A stretch of DNA of 64,000 nucleotides from Triplophysa rosa (Eukaryota > Chordata > Actinopteri > Cypriniformes > Nemacheilidae), in the NCBI RefSeq assembly GCF_024868665.1, contig NC_079898.1:16364403-16428402 (forward strand), read 5' to 3'. The stretch's first letter is position 1; the number at the start of each line of letters is the position of its first letter. The notes under the pieces are model-generated. The model saw only the letters and a program-made list of their open reading frames with translations, did no database searches and had not been told where the DNA came from. This document shows positions 40,801 to 50,300 of the stretch, one piece after another. A program made the position numbers and the translations under genes.

Positions 40801-43800
40801 TGTTGAGTTTCGATAACACTCCTCTCACGCCTCCAAAGTTCAGTACACTTGATGCTGAATAAGCCGGAGACCTCTTGAGCAACGCTAAAAATAAACTGCT
40901 GGACGTGGCTTTGAGCGGAGAGGATCTGGTGTCCAGACTCCAAGCGTTCTCATTCTGAGCTGAGATTAAAGACCTCGAATGGGCAGTTGGGTAAAAAGCG
41001 AGGAGCTCGGGTGTGCGGTCGGTGCAGCGTGGGCGACCTGCACTCCCTCGCTCTGACGGAACCGAGTGAAAAGGGGCCAACCCTATCAGCTGTCAATCAT
41101 CAGCTGTAATTTATGAGTGGCCATACTCAAACCATTAGCTCTGCCTTACAGCCGGACAGCTCCAGAGGAAACAGAGGCCTACTGTGTTTGTGTATGTTAG
41201 AATTAGAGGAAGCTGCTCTGGTGTACTGTAGATGGGTCGCGTGTGGTTTTCAGTGCTGGATTTCTTTTGTTTGCTGATGTATAAGTTTGGGTCTTTTCCT
41301 GTTCAGTCACTTTTTCTATTTGATTTGTTCCTGGGGCTTTAATCAATGGTTTGTTGACAGGTATTTGATGAACACTTGGCAAAACTTCAATGGGACTTTT
41401 TCCCTTTTTCCTCCTTAAGTTGGATGGCTGAGGGCTAAAGTGTTTGTATAAAGAAGTGATATGAAACCATGCATGTGGGCAGTATCAACATCTTCCATAT
41501 GTGTTCAGTAGTGTAGGGTAGATATTAAAGACAGCCCAGCCGATGTCTGAATTAAGCCCTGCTGTTTCAGCATATAATGAGTTGCACAATATCACATGGG
41601 TGACACTTTTTCTAGGAACCAAACATCAAAACATTAGGATGCGCTGCTTGTTTTATTTAAGATGCTGTATTTCTACATTTGTCTATGCATCAAGATTTGG
41701 TCCACAGTTTTTTTCCCCCATATACCACATTTTACTACTATATACCCCTTTAAGGCATTTAAAGGCATAGTTCACCCAAAAATGACGTTCTGTCATCACT
41801 TACTCACCAGTTTGTCATTTCAAACATGTATGACTTACTTTCTTCTGCAGAAGCCAAAAGAAGATATTTTGAAGAATGTTGGTAACCGAACCACGGTGGT
41901 TCCCATTGACTTGCATTGGTTTTGTGTCCATACAATAGTCAATGGGTCCCGCTGTTGGTCAGTTACCAACCATCTTCAAAATATTTTATTTTGTGTTCTG
42001 CAGCAGAAGGTAAGTTATACAGGTTTGAAATGACAAGAAGGTGACTAAATACTGACAGAATTAACATTTTTGGTTGAGCTACTTTAATATTCAACGCCGA
42101 CTCCCTTCTTCATATTTGAAGCATTAAACTGATTTCGAGTAGTTATTTTCTCTATGTTTCTGTTCTTAGAGCACATTGGCGCATGTCCACAGTCAGTTCC
42201 TGCTAAATGTGGAGGCTCTGTCCGAGTTCTGGTCGGTCATGGATGAAATAGACGAGCAGACATGGGTGTTGGAACCAGAAAAACCCACTAAAGCAGATTC
42301 GATGAGAAGAATCGCTGTAGGTAACTAGATGGACTTCTCTTTACTAGGATTATTCTCTTCAGAAATGTACTCACCCTTACACTGTTACGTCTTTGTGAAA
42401 TACAAAACTAGCTTATTTTTAAAAGAAATATGTGACTTTTGGGTGAACTATGCCTTTTGCTATCTTAGTGACCAAAAACTGTCAAGCACCAAAAGGCCAA
42501 AAAAGTAATGTTGCATTTCAAATTCATTTTGAATCAAACTACACAGGTTTGGAATGACATAAGGATGAGTTATATATTGTTTGTCATGTCATATCAAAGC
42601 AACTGAGCTGCCATGTTGTTGTTCTTCTCCAGGAAACAACGTCTCAATAAAGGTACAAATTGACCCCAGACACCCCAAAATGCTGCCGGAATGTTGCCTG
42701 CTCGGGGCTGAGCATGGTAGGCATTCTTCATATCTGCAGATCCGTCCGTATGTTTATCTTCACACGGATGCCGTTTTCTCCATCTGAGCGGCAGCTCATA
42801 CGCAAGAAAGGCGCTCTTCGCTCGCATGCTCTTGTTTTTCAATTACCTCCGTACATAAACGCGCATGCTGTAAATGCTTTACTGCATTTAGACAGGACCG
42901 GTTCAGTGGGACCGGCCGGGCTGACAGCCCGCAATATGTTGGCGCTTTTAGATTTAGAGTGAGATGATGTCTGAATGGAGGTCAGTTTGCACTATTTAAG
43001 CCGCCGTGATTGTTTCTTTAAATCCAAGGTCATGCTTGGCTGACAGTGGCACACAGAACACATTGTCGGTTGCCTAGCAATGTTATTCATTGATATTAAA
43101 TCCACACTTCAATAGTCAAGACGGCGGCAGTCGCGGACCCTCCGAGCGTGGGGTCAGACAGAAATATTGCTTTTTGCATTTACAAATGACAAACAGAGAG
43201 AGCAGCTATCACGTTTCTCCCAGATTGATCTCTCGGGTGGAACAGCCGTGATGAGCACGTTTTATTTGAATATTCCCCTTTTTGTCAGACTGTTTGTCAC
43301 AGTGGGAAATGACCGGCTCTTTCGCCGCTCTGCTGTGGCATTTCTTAGAGAGAACAGAGATTAGAGGTAAGAAATGAAGCGCTGTGCATTGTCTGTCAGC
43401 ACTCGACGATCAGGTGAGGAACGCTGAATGAGAGATGAGGTCGAGTTAATTGAAACCGCTCGGCTACATTAAGGGGGTGAGCACTGTTCTTGCTTTCATG
43501 CGGTGCACTCCCTCAGGCTTGTTTTTGCCATGTAGATTGATTGATATGATTTATGTTGATGACATTTTTGTCTCCCGTTGCTTTGCAAACATTTTAAAGT
43601 CTGTATTATGTGTGTAATATTGCTTTTACGGAAACGGTAATTAATGCGTATGCTTTTTAAAAGAAATACTGTAGATGAAGATGTCAAAACAAACTATGGT
43701 TTACTGGATAACTAAAGTCGTTATGAAATAAAAAATTGAACAAAGATCAGTTCACATAAACATGAACATTTACTCACCCTCATTCTGGATGTATATGACA

Positions 43801-46800
43801 TACATCATTAGTCAAATTAATCCAAACAACTCTGGAGGTTAATACATGTCTTCTAAGGTGATACAATCGATGTGTGAGAGGAAATATTAGGGGAAAGCTC
43901 TAAATTTCAAAAGTCAGTTGATAACATTCTTCCAAATATCTTTGTGTTCAACAGAAAGCAATTGATACAGGTTTGAAACAACTTTGGGGGTAGTAAATGA
44001 TGACAGAATTTTCATTTGTGGGTGAACTACGCCTTTAAAGTAAAAAAGCAGTGAGTGATTTTCTTTTTTTAATTCAGTGTTGATATTGCTGCACTGCAAT
44101 GTCCAAAATCAAAGAACAGACCCGATGTTTTGACACAAATCTCATTTTTCGTGTCCGTTTACATTCACTGAAGACAAACCAAATGCGTTTACATTAATGT
44201 CTCGTGACGACAGACAATTTAACCGAAAACTTTTCGAGCGGTCACACATGTGAAAGCAGCTGCCTGTCAGTGAGACGTGTGGACTTTATATTGATACTGT
44301 AGAAAGAGTGGAACAGTGTTGTTACATGTAGTATTAATGCCTGTTGGACATCCTTATTGTTAATGCAGTTGTGTTTATGATTGTAATTCTCGTTTTGTCT
44401 TTTAGTGGTCACTCCTTTAAGGAATAAGTTGAATGCCAATATGCATTTATGGTAAGAATGCTTTATGTAATTACAAAATATTATATGGAAATGAATGGTA
44501 ATTCATGACAAACCAATGTGGTTTGCTAAATATGCAATGCATATTTCCTGCAGTATGCATGGAATGGATATTTTACAGTGGATGTTTTAATATAGTGTAA
44601 AATGAATTAGAAGTCTATACCACACAGTGGGATATTTCTTGGCCCAGAACATTGATTCACAGAATGATATGGCCAAATTTTCTGGGCAGTAATGTTTGAT
44701 ATGTATTCATTATACCATCATGACGTTGTTGTATGCATTTAATTAGTGCATAACGGTATGATTTCCTCCTCTCCTCATAGGAACCCTGACTGCAGTGTCC
44801 TACAGAATATGAAGGATGTGTTGGAGATAGAATTTCCATCGCCTACCACCCACGAAAAATCTGTACATTGCATATTTTCGTCTCATACGCTGCCACTTAC
44901 AATTAGTTTCACAGCGCCATCACATCTGAAGCTCGCTGTGTTTTTTCCCCCCTGCTTTTCTCTTTATGTTTTTTATCATCGGGAGAGGTGGCTGAGGATT
45001 TCTTTTAAATGGGTTGTTTACAGATAAGATCATTAGAATAACAAAGGTGGCAAAATCTTCATCTCTATCAAGAGCTGTGTAATCATAGCGCTACCGTTTA
45101 TCTTTTTTTCCCCTGTGCATGTTTAATGCATTCTGTCTTTCTGTTCAACGGGGGTTGAAAGGGCGCTGTGTTTATTCACAGTCTGTTCCACAGATTAATA
45201 CTTGACCATCATTAACATTCTCAAGGGAGAAAAGTTTACTTGACCAAATGTTGAAATTGTAGAAGATACAGTATCTTGCATCTGTTTAATGAATTGCTGA
45301 GGAAAAATGCCTCTAATTATCTGAACAGCAGTATGCAAACATGGACAGTAGAGCAGTAGAGGAGAACAGAAACGCAGGAATGAGGGGACGTGTAAAGATC
45401 CTTCGATCTAGATGAAGCGGTTTTTACATAAGGATTGTGTGAAGCATACAGTATATAGTGCTGATAAGTCTCCTCATACTGTGGAAAACAAATACAAGGA
45501 ACCATTTATTATATTTATTATACTGTATAACCAGTGGGAGGTGTGAATTGCAAATGCAGAATTTTTCATCAAACTCAGCTATGTTAATTTTAAGAAGAAA
45601 TGATGCTTTCCCTTATTATTATTAGACTTTCACAATTTTTAGATACTTTGTAAATTATTTTTTCATCTTGATTCATATTTACATATGTGCCTTTTTTAAA
45701 AAGAATATATTTAATACTGTAGTTTAACGCCCTAATTTGTATTTTGGCTTGTGAAAAGTGCCTATAGATAGCTTGACCTAAACTTCATCTCATCTTGTTT
45801 TGTGGTTGTGGTAGAGTTTCAGTGTGGAATGTGGTATCTGCTACTCTTATCGTCTGGAATCAGCCATTCCAGATCAGGTCTGCAATGACCCACGCTGTGG
45901 TCAGCCATTTCATCAGGTCTGTCTTTATGAGGTAAGAATAAAGGACTTATCTTGTTTAAAAACAAACAAAAAATAACTTTTTTCTATCACATTTATATCT
46001 TTTGGTCTGTTTGTCACCAGTGGTTGAGAGGTCTGCCCACCAGTCGCCAAAGCTTCAATGTCGTATTTGGAGAATGTCCTTACTGTAGCAAGGTACGGCA
46101 CTCTGAAAATAATTCAGGATAACACTTTATAATAAAATTGTTTTTGTTAACAATAGGGCTGTCAAACGATTAATCGCGATTAATCGCATCCAGAATAAAA
46201 GTTTGTGTTTACATAATATATATCTGTGTACTGTGCATAATAATTTTGTAGTTATTAACACATACACATACATGCATATATTTAAGGAAAATCTAAAAAT
46301 TAATAAACATTTATATATAATTTCAATTACTAGTAAATATAAATAAATACATGTAAATATTTCCTAAATATGTATTCATGTGTATGTGTTTGTATTTATA
46401 AATACAAAATTAATATGCACAGTACATAGACATATATTATGTAAACACAAACTTTTATTCTGGATGCGATTAATCGCGATTAATCGTTTGACAGCCCTAG
46501 TTAACAATTAAGCCTGCCTCAGACTATAGGATTCTCGGCCAGATTTTACCATGGTTTTCCCCTCCCGAGAATCTTTGAAAAGATCTTATCCATAGCCTCG
46601 ATCGGGTCCGATGTTTGGTCCAGATTATTGCGTAATGTGAGGCATTTATTTTTTGCTTAAAAATGATATTGCTCAATGTTAGTTAATGCATTTACTAATG
46701 TTAACAAATACAATCTTATTGCAAAGTGTTACCCAATTCACAAAAACAGAACATGCAAACTGCTTATAAAGATGATTTTATTTAAACATTTTCACAATAA

Positions 46801-46909
46801 TAAAATACTTTTAAAAATAGTTCATTATTATTGCAAAAAAGTCTAATCTAATACTGATTTCTTATTGTTCCAGCCCATTACTGTGAAAATTGTCACACAA
46901 AACTCATAA
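28782..46909 (+). CDS. fancl: FANCL, Fanconi anaemia E3 ubiquitin ligase (14 coding exons, whole gene)
   Basis: FANCL is the catalytic RING subunit of the Fanconi anaemia core complex. With the E2 UBE2T it monoubiquitinates FANCD2 and FANCI in the nucleus during interstrand crosslink repair. I joined 14 exons by GT-AG sites and phase: 28782-28871, 29010-29068, 29199-29259, 29567-29623, 29776-29873, 34178-34274, 35777-35845, 42170-42320, 42633-42716, 44406-44451, 44781-44862, 45815-45931, 46021-46092 and 46874-46909. The sum is 1,119 nt, giving 372 residues; the human protein has 375. By family knowledge, residues 1 to about 105 form the E2-like fold and about 105-290 the RWD-type substrate-binding domain. 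A C4HC3 RING is visible with C304, C307, C321, C326, H331, C334, C356 and C359. I306 and W338 sit at the E2-contact positions. All junctions keep frame and no break is seen. The gene converges on VRK2. Confidence 0.95.
29010..29068 (+). CDS. fancl: FANCL coding exon 2
   Basis: Acceptor ctttgacag, donor gtatga. Encodes EKDFRIRITLPPDHQMKQA of the E2-like fold and leaves phase 2. Confidence 0.92.
29199..29259 (+). CDS. fancl: FANCL coding exon 3
   Basis: Acceptor ttttgtag, donor gtacag. Encodes LHCCWQMKRLLHGYQDIVKQ after the split Thr codon, and ends in phase 0. Confidence 0.92.
29567..29623 (+). CDS. fancl: FANCL coding exon 4
   Basis: Acceptor ttttaacag, donor gtaaat. Encodes 19 residues beginning RLQHSTNLMGF, phase 0 at both ends. 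Confidence 0.9.
29776..29873 (+). CDS. fancl: FANCL coding exon 5
   Basis: Acceptor ctttatcag, donor gtatga. Encodes EVALKSQPG through to EMEILGWDK (last codon split). It carries the conserved QYYSQLI and GWDK segments and links the E2-like fold to the RWD-type domain. Confidence 0.93.
32108..33215. mobile_element. Middle element of the nest (GTGTTGGGTGTAAC type)
   Basis: Starts gtgttgggtgtaactagttac, a known fish repeat type. Its other end, ttacccaacacc, appears only at 33,203-33,214, after a further insertion. The body is rich in gtaattagttac words. Confidence 0.5.
32587..33195 (-). mobile_element. Inner Harbinger-like element with transposase remnant
   Basis: Ends are imperfect inverted repeats: ttgcacattgagtccgaaat at the left, and tttgcacatacaatccgaaa from the right end read in complement. 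A minus-strand frame (33020-32784) includes FRMSVAQFDALLAILKPHI and DPEQRLAVCLR, which resemble the N-terminal part of PIF/Harbinger nucleases. The frame is then lost, and the DDE catalytic part is absent. Non-functional. Confidence 0.55.
34178..34274 (+). CDS. fancl: FANCL coding exon 6
   Basis: Acceptor ttttggcag, donor gtgaag. Encodes LLFIDAEFCTLKLKAEDSAG and then RQHAITIKLKSK. It follows the 4.3 kb intron 5, which holds a nested transposon. Confidence 0.93.
34490..34895. repeat. Probable interspersed repeat with GCGC(A)n ends
   Basis: In FANCL intron 6. Inverted partial words such as gcgcaaaccttagtaaatcgcc and gatttactaacaaggcgc suggest a fold-back non-autonomous element. The ends are not well defined. 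Confidence 0.35.
35777..35845 (+). CDS. fancl: FANCL coding exon 7
   Basis: Acceptor gttgtcag, donor gtactt. Encodes 23 residues, YPAEAPEFSADLPVPLTITW then TAQ, phase 0 at both ends. Confidence 0.93.
36190..36500. promoter_or_regulatory. Candidate intronic regulatory block in FANCL intron 7
   Basis: GC-richer, repeat-free stretch between transposons (for example gctccaattactttgagg, tggatgaaagcgacttggcg). Not an exon of FANCL, because coding is continuous across the intron. Inferred only. Confidence 0.28.
36771..37275. mobile_element. 505-bp DNA element with TTAGTCTCA ends in FANCL intron 7
   Basis: Ends TTAGTCTCA and TGAGACTAA are exact inverted repeats, flanked by CCATAGC at 36764-36770 and 37276-37282. 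No transposase. The TSD can be read as 7 to 9 bp because of shared bases. Confidence 0.75.
37587..37994. repeat. Repeated TCACATCCATAAC word
   Basis: The 13-base word TCACATCCATAAC occurs at 37587, 37607 and 37981, with weaker echoes between. Probably part of an uncharacterised interspersed repeat in FANCL intron 7. Confidence 0.4.
38270..39214. mobile_element. 945-bp hAT-type non-autonomous element in FANCL intron 7
   Basis: Ends TAGGGCTGG and CCACCTCTA are imperfect inverted repeats. An exact 8-bp duplication, CTTACTAT, flanks it (38262-38269 and 39215-39222), the hallmark of hAT elements. No transposase. Confidence 0.8.
41759..42087. mobile_element. TTAAAGG fold-back element in FANCL intron 7
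   Basis: TTAAAGGCATAGTTCACCC at the left and ggttgagctactttaa at the right, with inverted arms and TTAA at both ends. It lies 82 bp upstream of FANCL exon 8. Confidence 0.75.
42170..42320 (+). CDS. fancl: FANCL coding exon 8
   Basis: Acceptor tgttcttag, donor gtaact. The longest FANCL coding exon (151 nt). It contains the highly conserved segment VMDEIDEQTWVLEPEKP and ends in phase 1. Confidence 0.94.
42425..42570. mobile_element. Fragments of TTAAAGG-family arms in FANCL intron 8
   Basis: Short pieces such as tttgggtgaactatgcctttt (42437) and acaggtttggaatgacataaggatgag (42543) match the family right arm. Decayed. Confidence 0.4.
42633..42716 (+). CDS. fancl: FANCL coding exon 9
   Basis: Acceptor ttctccag, donor gtaggc. 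Encodes NNVSIKVQIDPRHPKMLPEC and then CLLGAEH, phase 1 at both ends. Confidence 0.94.
43746..44038. mobile_element. TTAAAGG fold-back element in FANCL intron 9
   Basis: The left end is decayed (atcagttcacataaacatga); the right end gggtgaactacgcctttaa is intact. Family words lie between. Confidence 0.65.
44406..44451 (+). CDS. fancl: FANCL coding exon 10
   Basis: Acceptor gtcttttag, donor gtaaga. A short 46-nt exon encoding VVTPLRNKLNANMHL with split codons at both ends. The Trp codon at its end is completed by exon 11. Confidence 0.9.
44781..44862 (+). CDS. fancl: FANCL coding exon 11
   Basis: Acceptor tcctcatag, donor gtacat. Encodes NPDCSVLQNMKDVLEIEFPS and then PTTHEKS, ending in phase 0 just before the RING. 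Confidence 0.92.
45815..45931 (+). CDS. fancl: FANCL coding exon 12 (first part of RING)
   Basis: Acceptor tgtggtag, donor gtaaga. Encodes six of the eight zinc ligands: C304, C307, C321, C326, H331 and C334. The E2-contact residue I306 lies in the sequence CGICY. Confidence 0.95.
46021..46092 (+). CDS. fancl: FANCL coding exon 13 (second part of RING)
   Basis: Acceptor tgtcaccag, donor gtacgg. Begins with W338 (WLRGL) and ends with the last zinc pair, CPYCSK. It follows a short 89-bp intron. Confidence 0.95.
46154..46499. mobile_element. 346-bp palindromic hAT-type element in FANCL intron 13
   Basis: Begins TAGGGCTGTCAAACGATTAA and ends with its complement; the two halves are near-complete inverted copies. 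An exact 8-bp duplication, GTTAACAA, flanks it (46146-46153 and 46500-46507). It occupies nearly half of the 781-bp last FANCL intron. Confidence 0.85.
46777..46782 (-). terminator. vrk2: Likely VRK2 poly(A) signal AATAAA
   Basis: TTTATT on the plus strand reads AATAAA on the minus strand, 187 bp after the VRK2 stop. It lies inside the last FANCL intron, so a VRK2 transcript ending here covers the last FANCL coding exon in antisense. Confidence 0.55.
46874..46909 (+). CDS. fancl: FANCL coding exon 14 and stop
   Basis: Acceptor ttgttccag. Encodes PITVKIVTQNS and TAA (46907-46909). The PIT start matches the family, and the rest of the short tail is variable. Confidence 0.9.
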   Translation, partial: PITVKIVTQNS

Positions 46910-46968
46910 CCACAGTCATGTGGTACAACAGCTCCAGTCTCATGATCGGAGAACTGAACACATTGAAG

Positions 46969-47367
46969 TCATTGGAACAGTCCGAGTCGAAGGACAATAC
47001 CAACAGCAGTCAATATCACAACAAATAAAAGAATCAAGATCCATTTGTGTTTGGTTGACCTGATGCCCCATTTTGAACCATTCACTGATTTTCGGAGGCC
47101 ATCTGCTTCCCTGTAACCGTGTGGAGTCCATTCATTTTCCCATTCACAAACAGAACTCCCCCAGTGATCTTCACTATAATCAGGCTCTTCCCAGCGGTTG
47201 TAATTCCAGTTATGTTTTCTACTGTAGTTCCCCCAGTAGTCGTCTTCTCTGCCAGGTTCTCTATGGTAGTCATTTAGTCCCCCAGTATATCCACGCTGGT
47301 GCTCATAGTTATTTCTTCTTCTTTCGGTTCCCCATGCCTCACCATAAAAATCTGCTTTCCTCCTTTC
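46969..47367 (-). CDS. vrk2: VRK2 coding exon 13 (aromatic tail and membrane anchor)
   Basis: Acceptor ctactaaacag. Its pyrimidine tract is short, but the sequence resembles a branch point placed close to the AG. It encodes 132 residues and TGA (46971-46969). Residues about 455-540 are rich in Trp, Tyr, Asn and acidic residues, for example [15 protein letters not shown]. Residues about 549-568 form one hydrophobic segment ([18 protein letters not shown]) followed by only a few residues, the pattern of a tail-anchored protein and of VRK2A. Confidence 0.82.
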   Translation of the reverse strand, partial: ERRKADFYGEAWGTERRRNNYEHQRGYTGGLNDYHREPGREDDYWGNYSRKHNWNYNRWEEPDYSEDHWGSSVCEWENEWTPHGYREADGLRKSVNGSKWGIRSTKHKWILILLFVVILTAVGIVLRLGLFQ

Positions 47368-50300
47368 CTGTTTAGTAGGAGCAGTTTTTTATCTTTTCAC
47401 AATACATGTAAATGAGAGGATTGGATTGTTGCATATGTTAATATAATTTGTATCAAATAAAACTCGCCAAGCATATTTTTATTTCTTGCGAATGTGATGC
47501 ATTTACAACTTCGAGCTGTTTGGATTACTATGAAAATAATTATTGATTGTGGTTTGTGTGGGCATTTGTTCTGTGCTCTGCTGTTGGTATTACTTGCTGG
47601 AGTGTCTGTTTCTGTCGTGCTCCCGCTCTTGTTTTAGGATGAGCTCGCGGAGGCAGGCTCTCTTCTTTGTCAGTCGAGTCTTCATCACTGTCTAGAAATG
47701 CAGACCTTTGTTGGGAACTGCCTTTAGTGGCTGTGATAGGTCTGTGTGGTCTCTGTAAAAGTCAAAACAAACAAAACTAAATCACCCCGATATCGTTTGT
47801 TGGTGTTCAATCAGGTTGTCCCACCATAAGTGTTGTGTTTTGTTTTAAGACTGCATATAAGTAAAAAAATATGATTTACTCAGTTAAACATTTCATAGTC
47901 AATGAAGTTGTTTAGAATCTATTTTGTCTGTTATATGGGCCATTTTACAGATTTTTTTCCCCAGAAATGTTTAATGTATGCAAAAATTGTATAATATCAG
48001 AGGTTCAAATTCTAGTAATTGAGCAGTTAAATTTCATATTGTAATTTAAGAAAGTTTCTGAAAATTCTTCCTCTCCCCAAATTGTGTCACTACCGAAACA
48101 CAATAATAAATCATTTTAAAAAAGAAGGATTATGTTTACATATTAAGATTTTGTTTAAATCTACTTTAAATATATTTTTAGCTATTTAAAAAAATCCACA
48201 TGTAAATCAATAATAGTTATAATTTTAACAATATTTCAAGTGTGATTTATGAGATTTGTTGTATTTTGAATCCAATCTTTGTTTGTAAAGGTTGATCATA
48301 CCGATTTCAAAGTTTATATATACACATTATACCAAACACTATCATAACATCTTAGTTGATAATTCAATATACTTTATTTTTGACAAAACATCCCATGTTT
48401 CGGTTGTGACACACATTTTCAGTAGTGATGGTCAGTGCTCGAATTGAAGGGGGACTGGGGGGTCCGGGACCCCCTAAGTCTATTTTTTACTTATGGGGGT
48501 CCCAGATCCCCCAGCTCCCCTTCAATTCAAGCTCCCCTCAGATATTTTTATTTGAGTAAAAATGATAATGACAAATGTGATTAAATTCATTCAATGGATA
48601 TGGTAAATTTCATGAATTATTTACAATAATTTATATTAAGTTTGTTTATGGGCTAGTTGTCATGTCTCTTTACATTTTAAACGCCCCCGCCACACTCCCT
48701 CTATATACCTTTCCACTATATTTATCAACTCCATGTCGGGGCTTTTGTATTCCTTGCGTAAATTATTATTAGGCCTGCTAGAGATCTCGAAGATGAGTGA
48801 CAGCTTTTTAGTAATTATAAAGGGAGTGCTCGTTGTGCTGTTTCTGTGCAATACACAATCCATTCAGAATTGTATAAAACTTGTTTCTTATGCTGCTAAA
48901 ACCAACAGCCACATACGCAGATTATAAGTATTATTGTGGGTTTCAAAAGATGATAGAAGGGATCTTAGTAAAAAAACTAAGATTTGAATACTTGAATGCT
49001 TTTTAAATGTGTTTTTTTGATGTGGGACAAAATTTGTAGAATGGGCCATATGAGAAATGTTTGTAGAATTATACCTGCTTGTGTGTCTCTCTTTTCATCC
49101 TGCTTGAGACTTTATTCGGTGTTGACCCCGGCATCTCTTCCTCATCATCTTCCTCCACAGTTGCCACGGGCTTTGATCTGGCAGGTTTTTTGTCAGTACT
49201 CTTGGGTTGGGTTGTGGTCTGTGGGTTAAGTTAAATTAAATTTACAGGAATTAACTTGCTTTTGTCGCTAAGCGCGCTCTCCTGTGAATGCACAATGCTC
49301 TCTCCCTGACCTGGATCCAGAGAGGAGAGGACCTAACCTGATTGATGACATCTCCTGCTCTCCCTAAGGTGGCAACTGTCCAAACTAAATTTGGCCACAG
49401 ATCACCACGAGGTCAGCTGTAGGCAAAATAAACTCCAGGAGCGTTGGAGTGACAAGAAGCGACTAGCCTCGTGGTTTCGGGAGAGCTAGGACACGAGGGG
49501 GACATTGATGATGTTGTTTTAGCTTTTATTCAAAGGAACTACAGCTAGATCTTCTAGAAGATGAACAGAACCACAGAGAAAATCTGACTACAAAGAAAAG
49601 GGGATTCAAATCCTAATGCCCTTGGTGTTGACACTGATGTTTTCCATGTGTTTAAAAGGTATGGTCAAAGGAAAAAGACACAGAGTTCTTCAGAATGCTT
49701 TGGAAGGACTCTATATATCAAGGACTCTCATGTTCCTACGCTGCTGAAATATGGTGATACTGAACGGTCACCCAGACTACCCAAGCTTTAAACAGAAGAA
49801 TCATTGTTTAAACAAATCCTGAGGTTTAATCCAGATTTAAGGACATTAACATGATTTTTATATAATGCGACATTCCAAATCTAACATTAGACAACATTTA
49901 ATGAATAGTTCACCTTCAAAATAAATATTCTGTCATTATTCACTCACCCTCTTGTCATTTCAAACCTGTATGACTTACTTTCTTCTGCTTAACACAAAAG
50001 ATACTTAAAAAAAAATGTTGGTTACAGAAAACCGTTGATCCCCATTGACTGGTTTTGTGTCCATACAATAGAAGTTAATGGGGACCAACGGTTTTTGGTT
50101 ATCATTTTTCAAAATATCTTCTTTTGTGTTTTGCAGAAGAAAGAAAATTAGACAACAGGGTGTGTAAATGATGATAGAATTTTAATTCTGAAGGTGAACT
50201 AATCCTTTAAATTACTTATAAGTCTCTGAACATGTATTGTTATCCACATGTGTATGATTCCTGCTTCTTTTGATCTAAAAATGCAGTACTTAAATATCTA

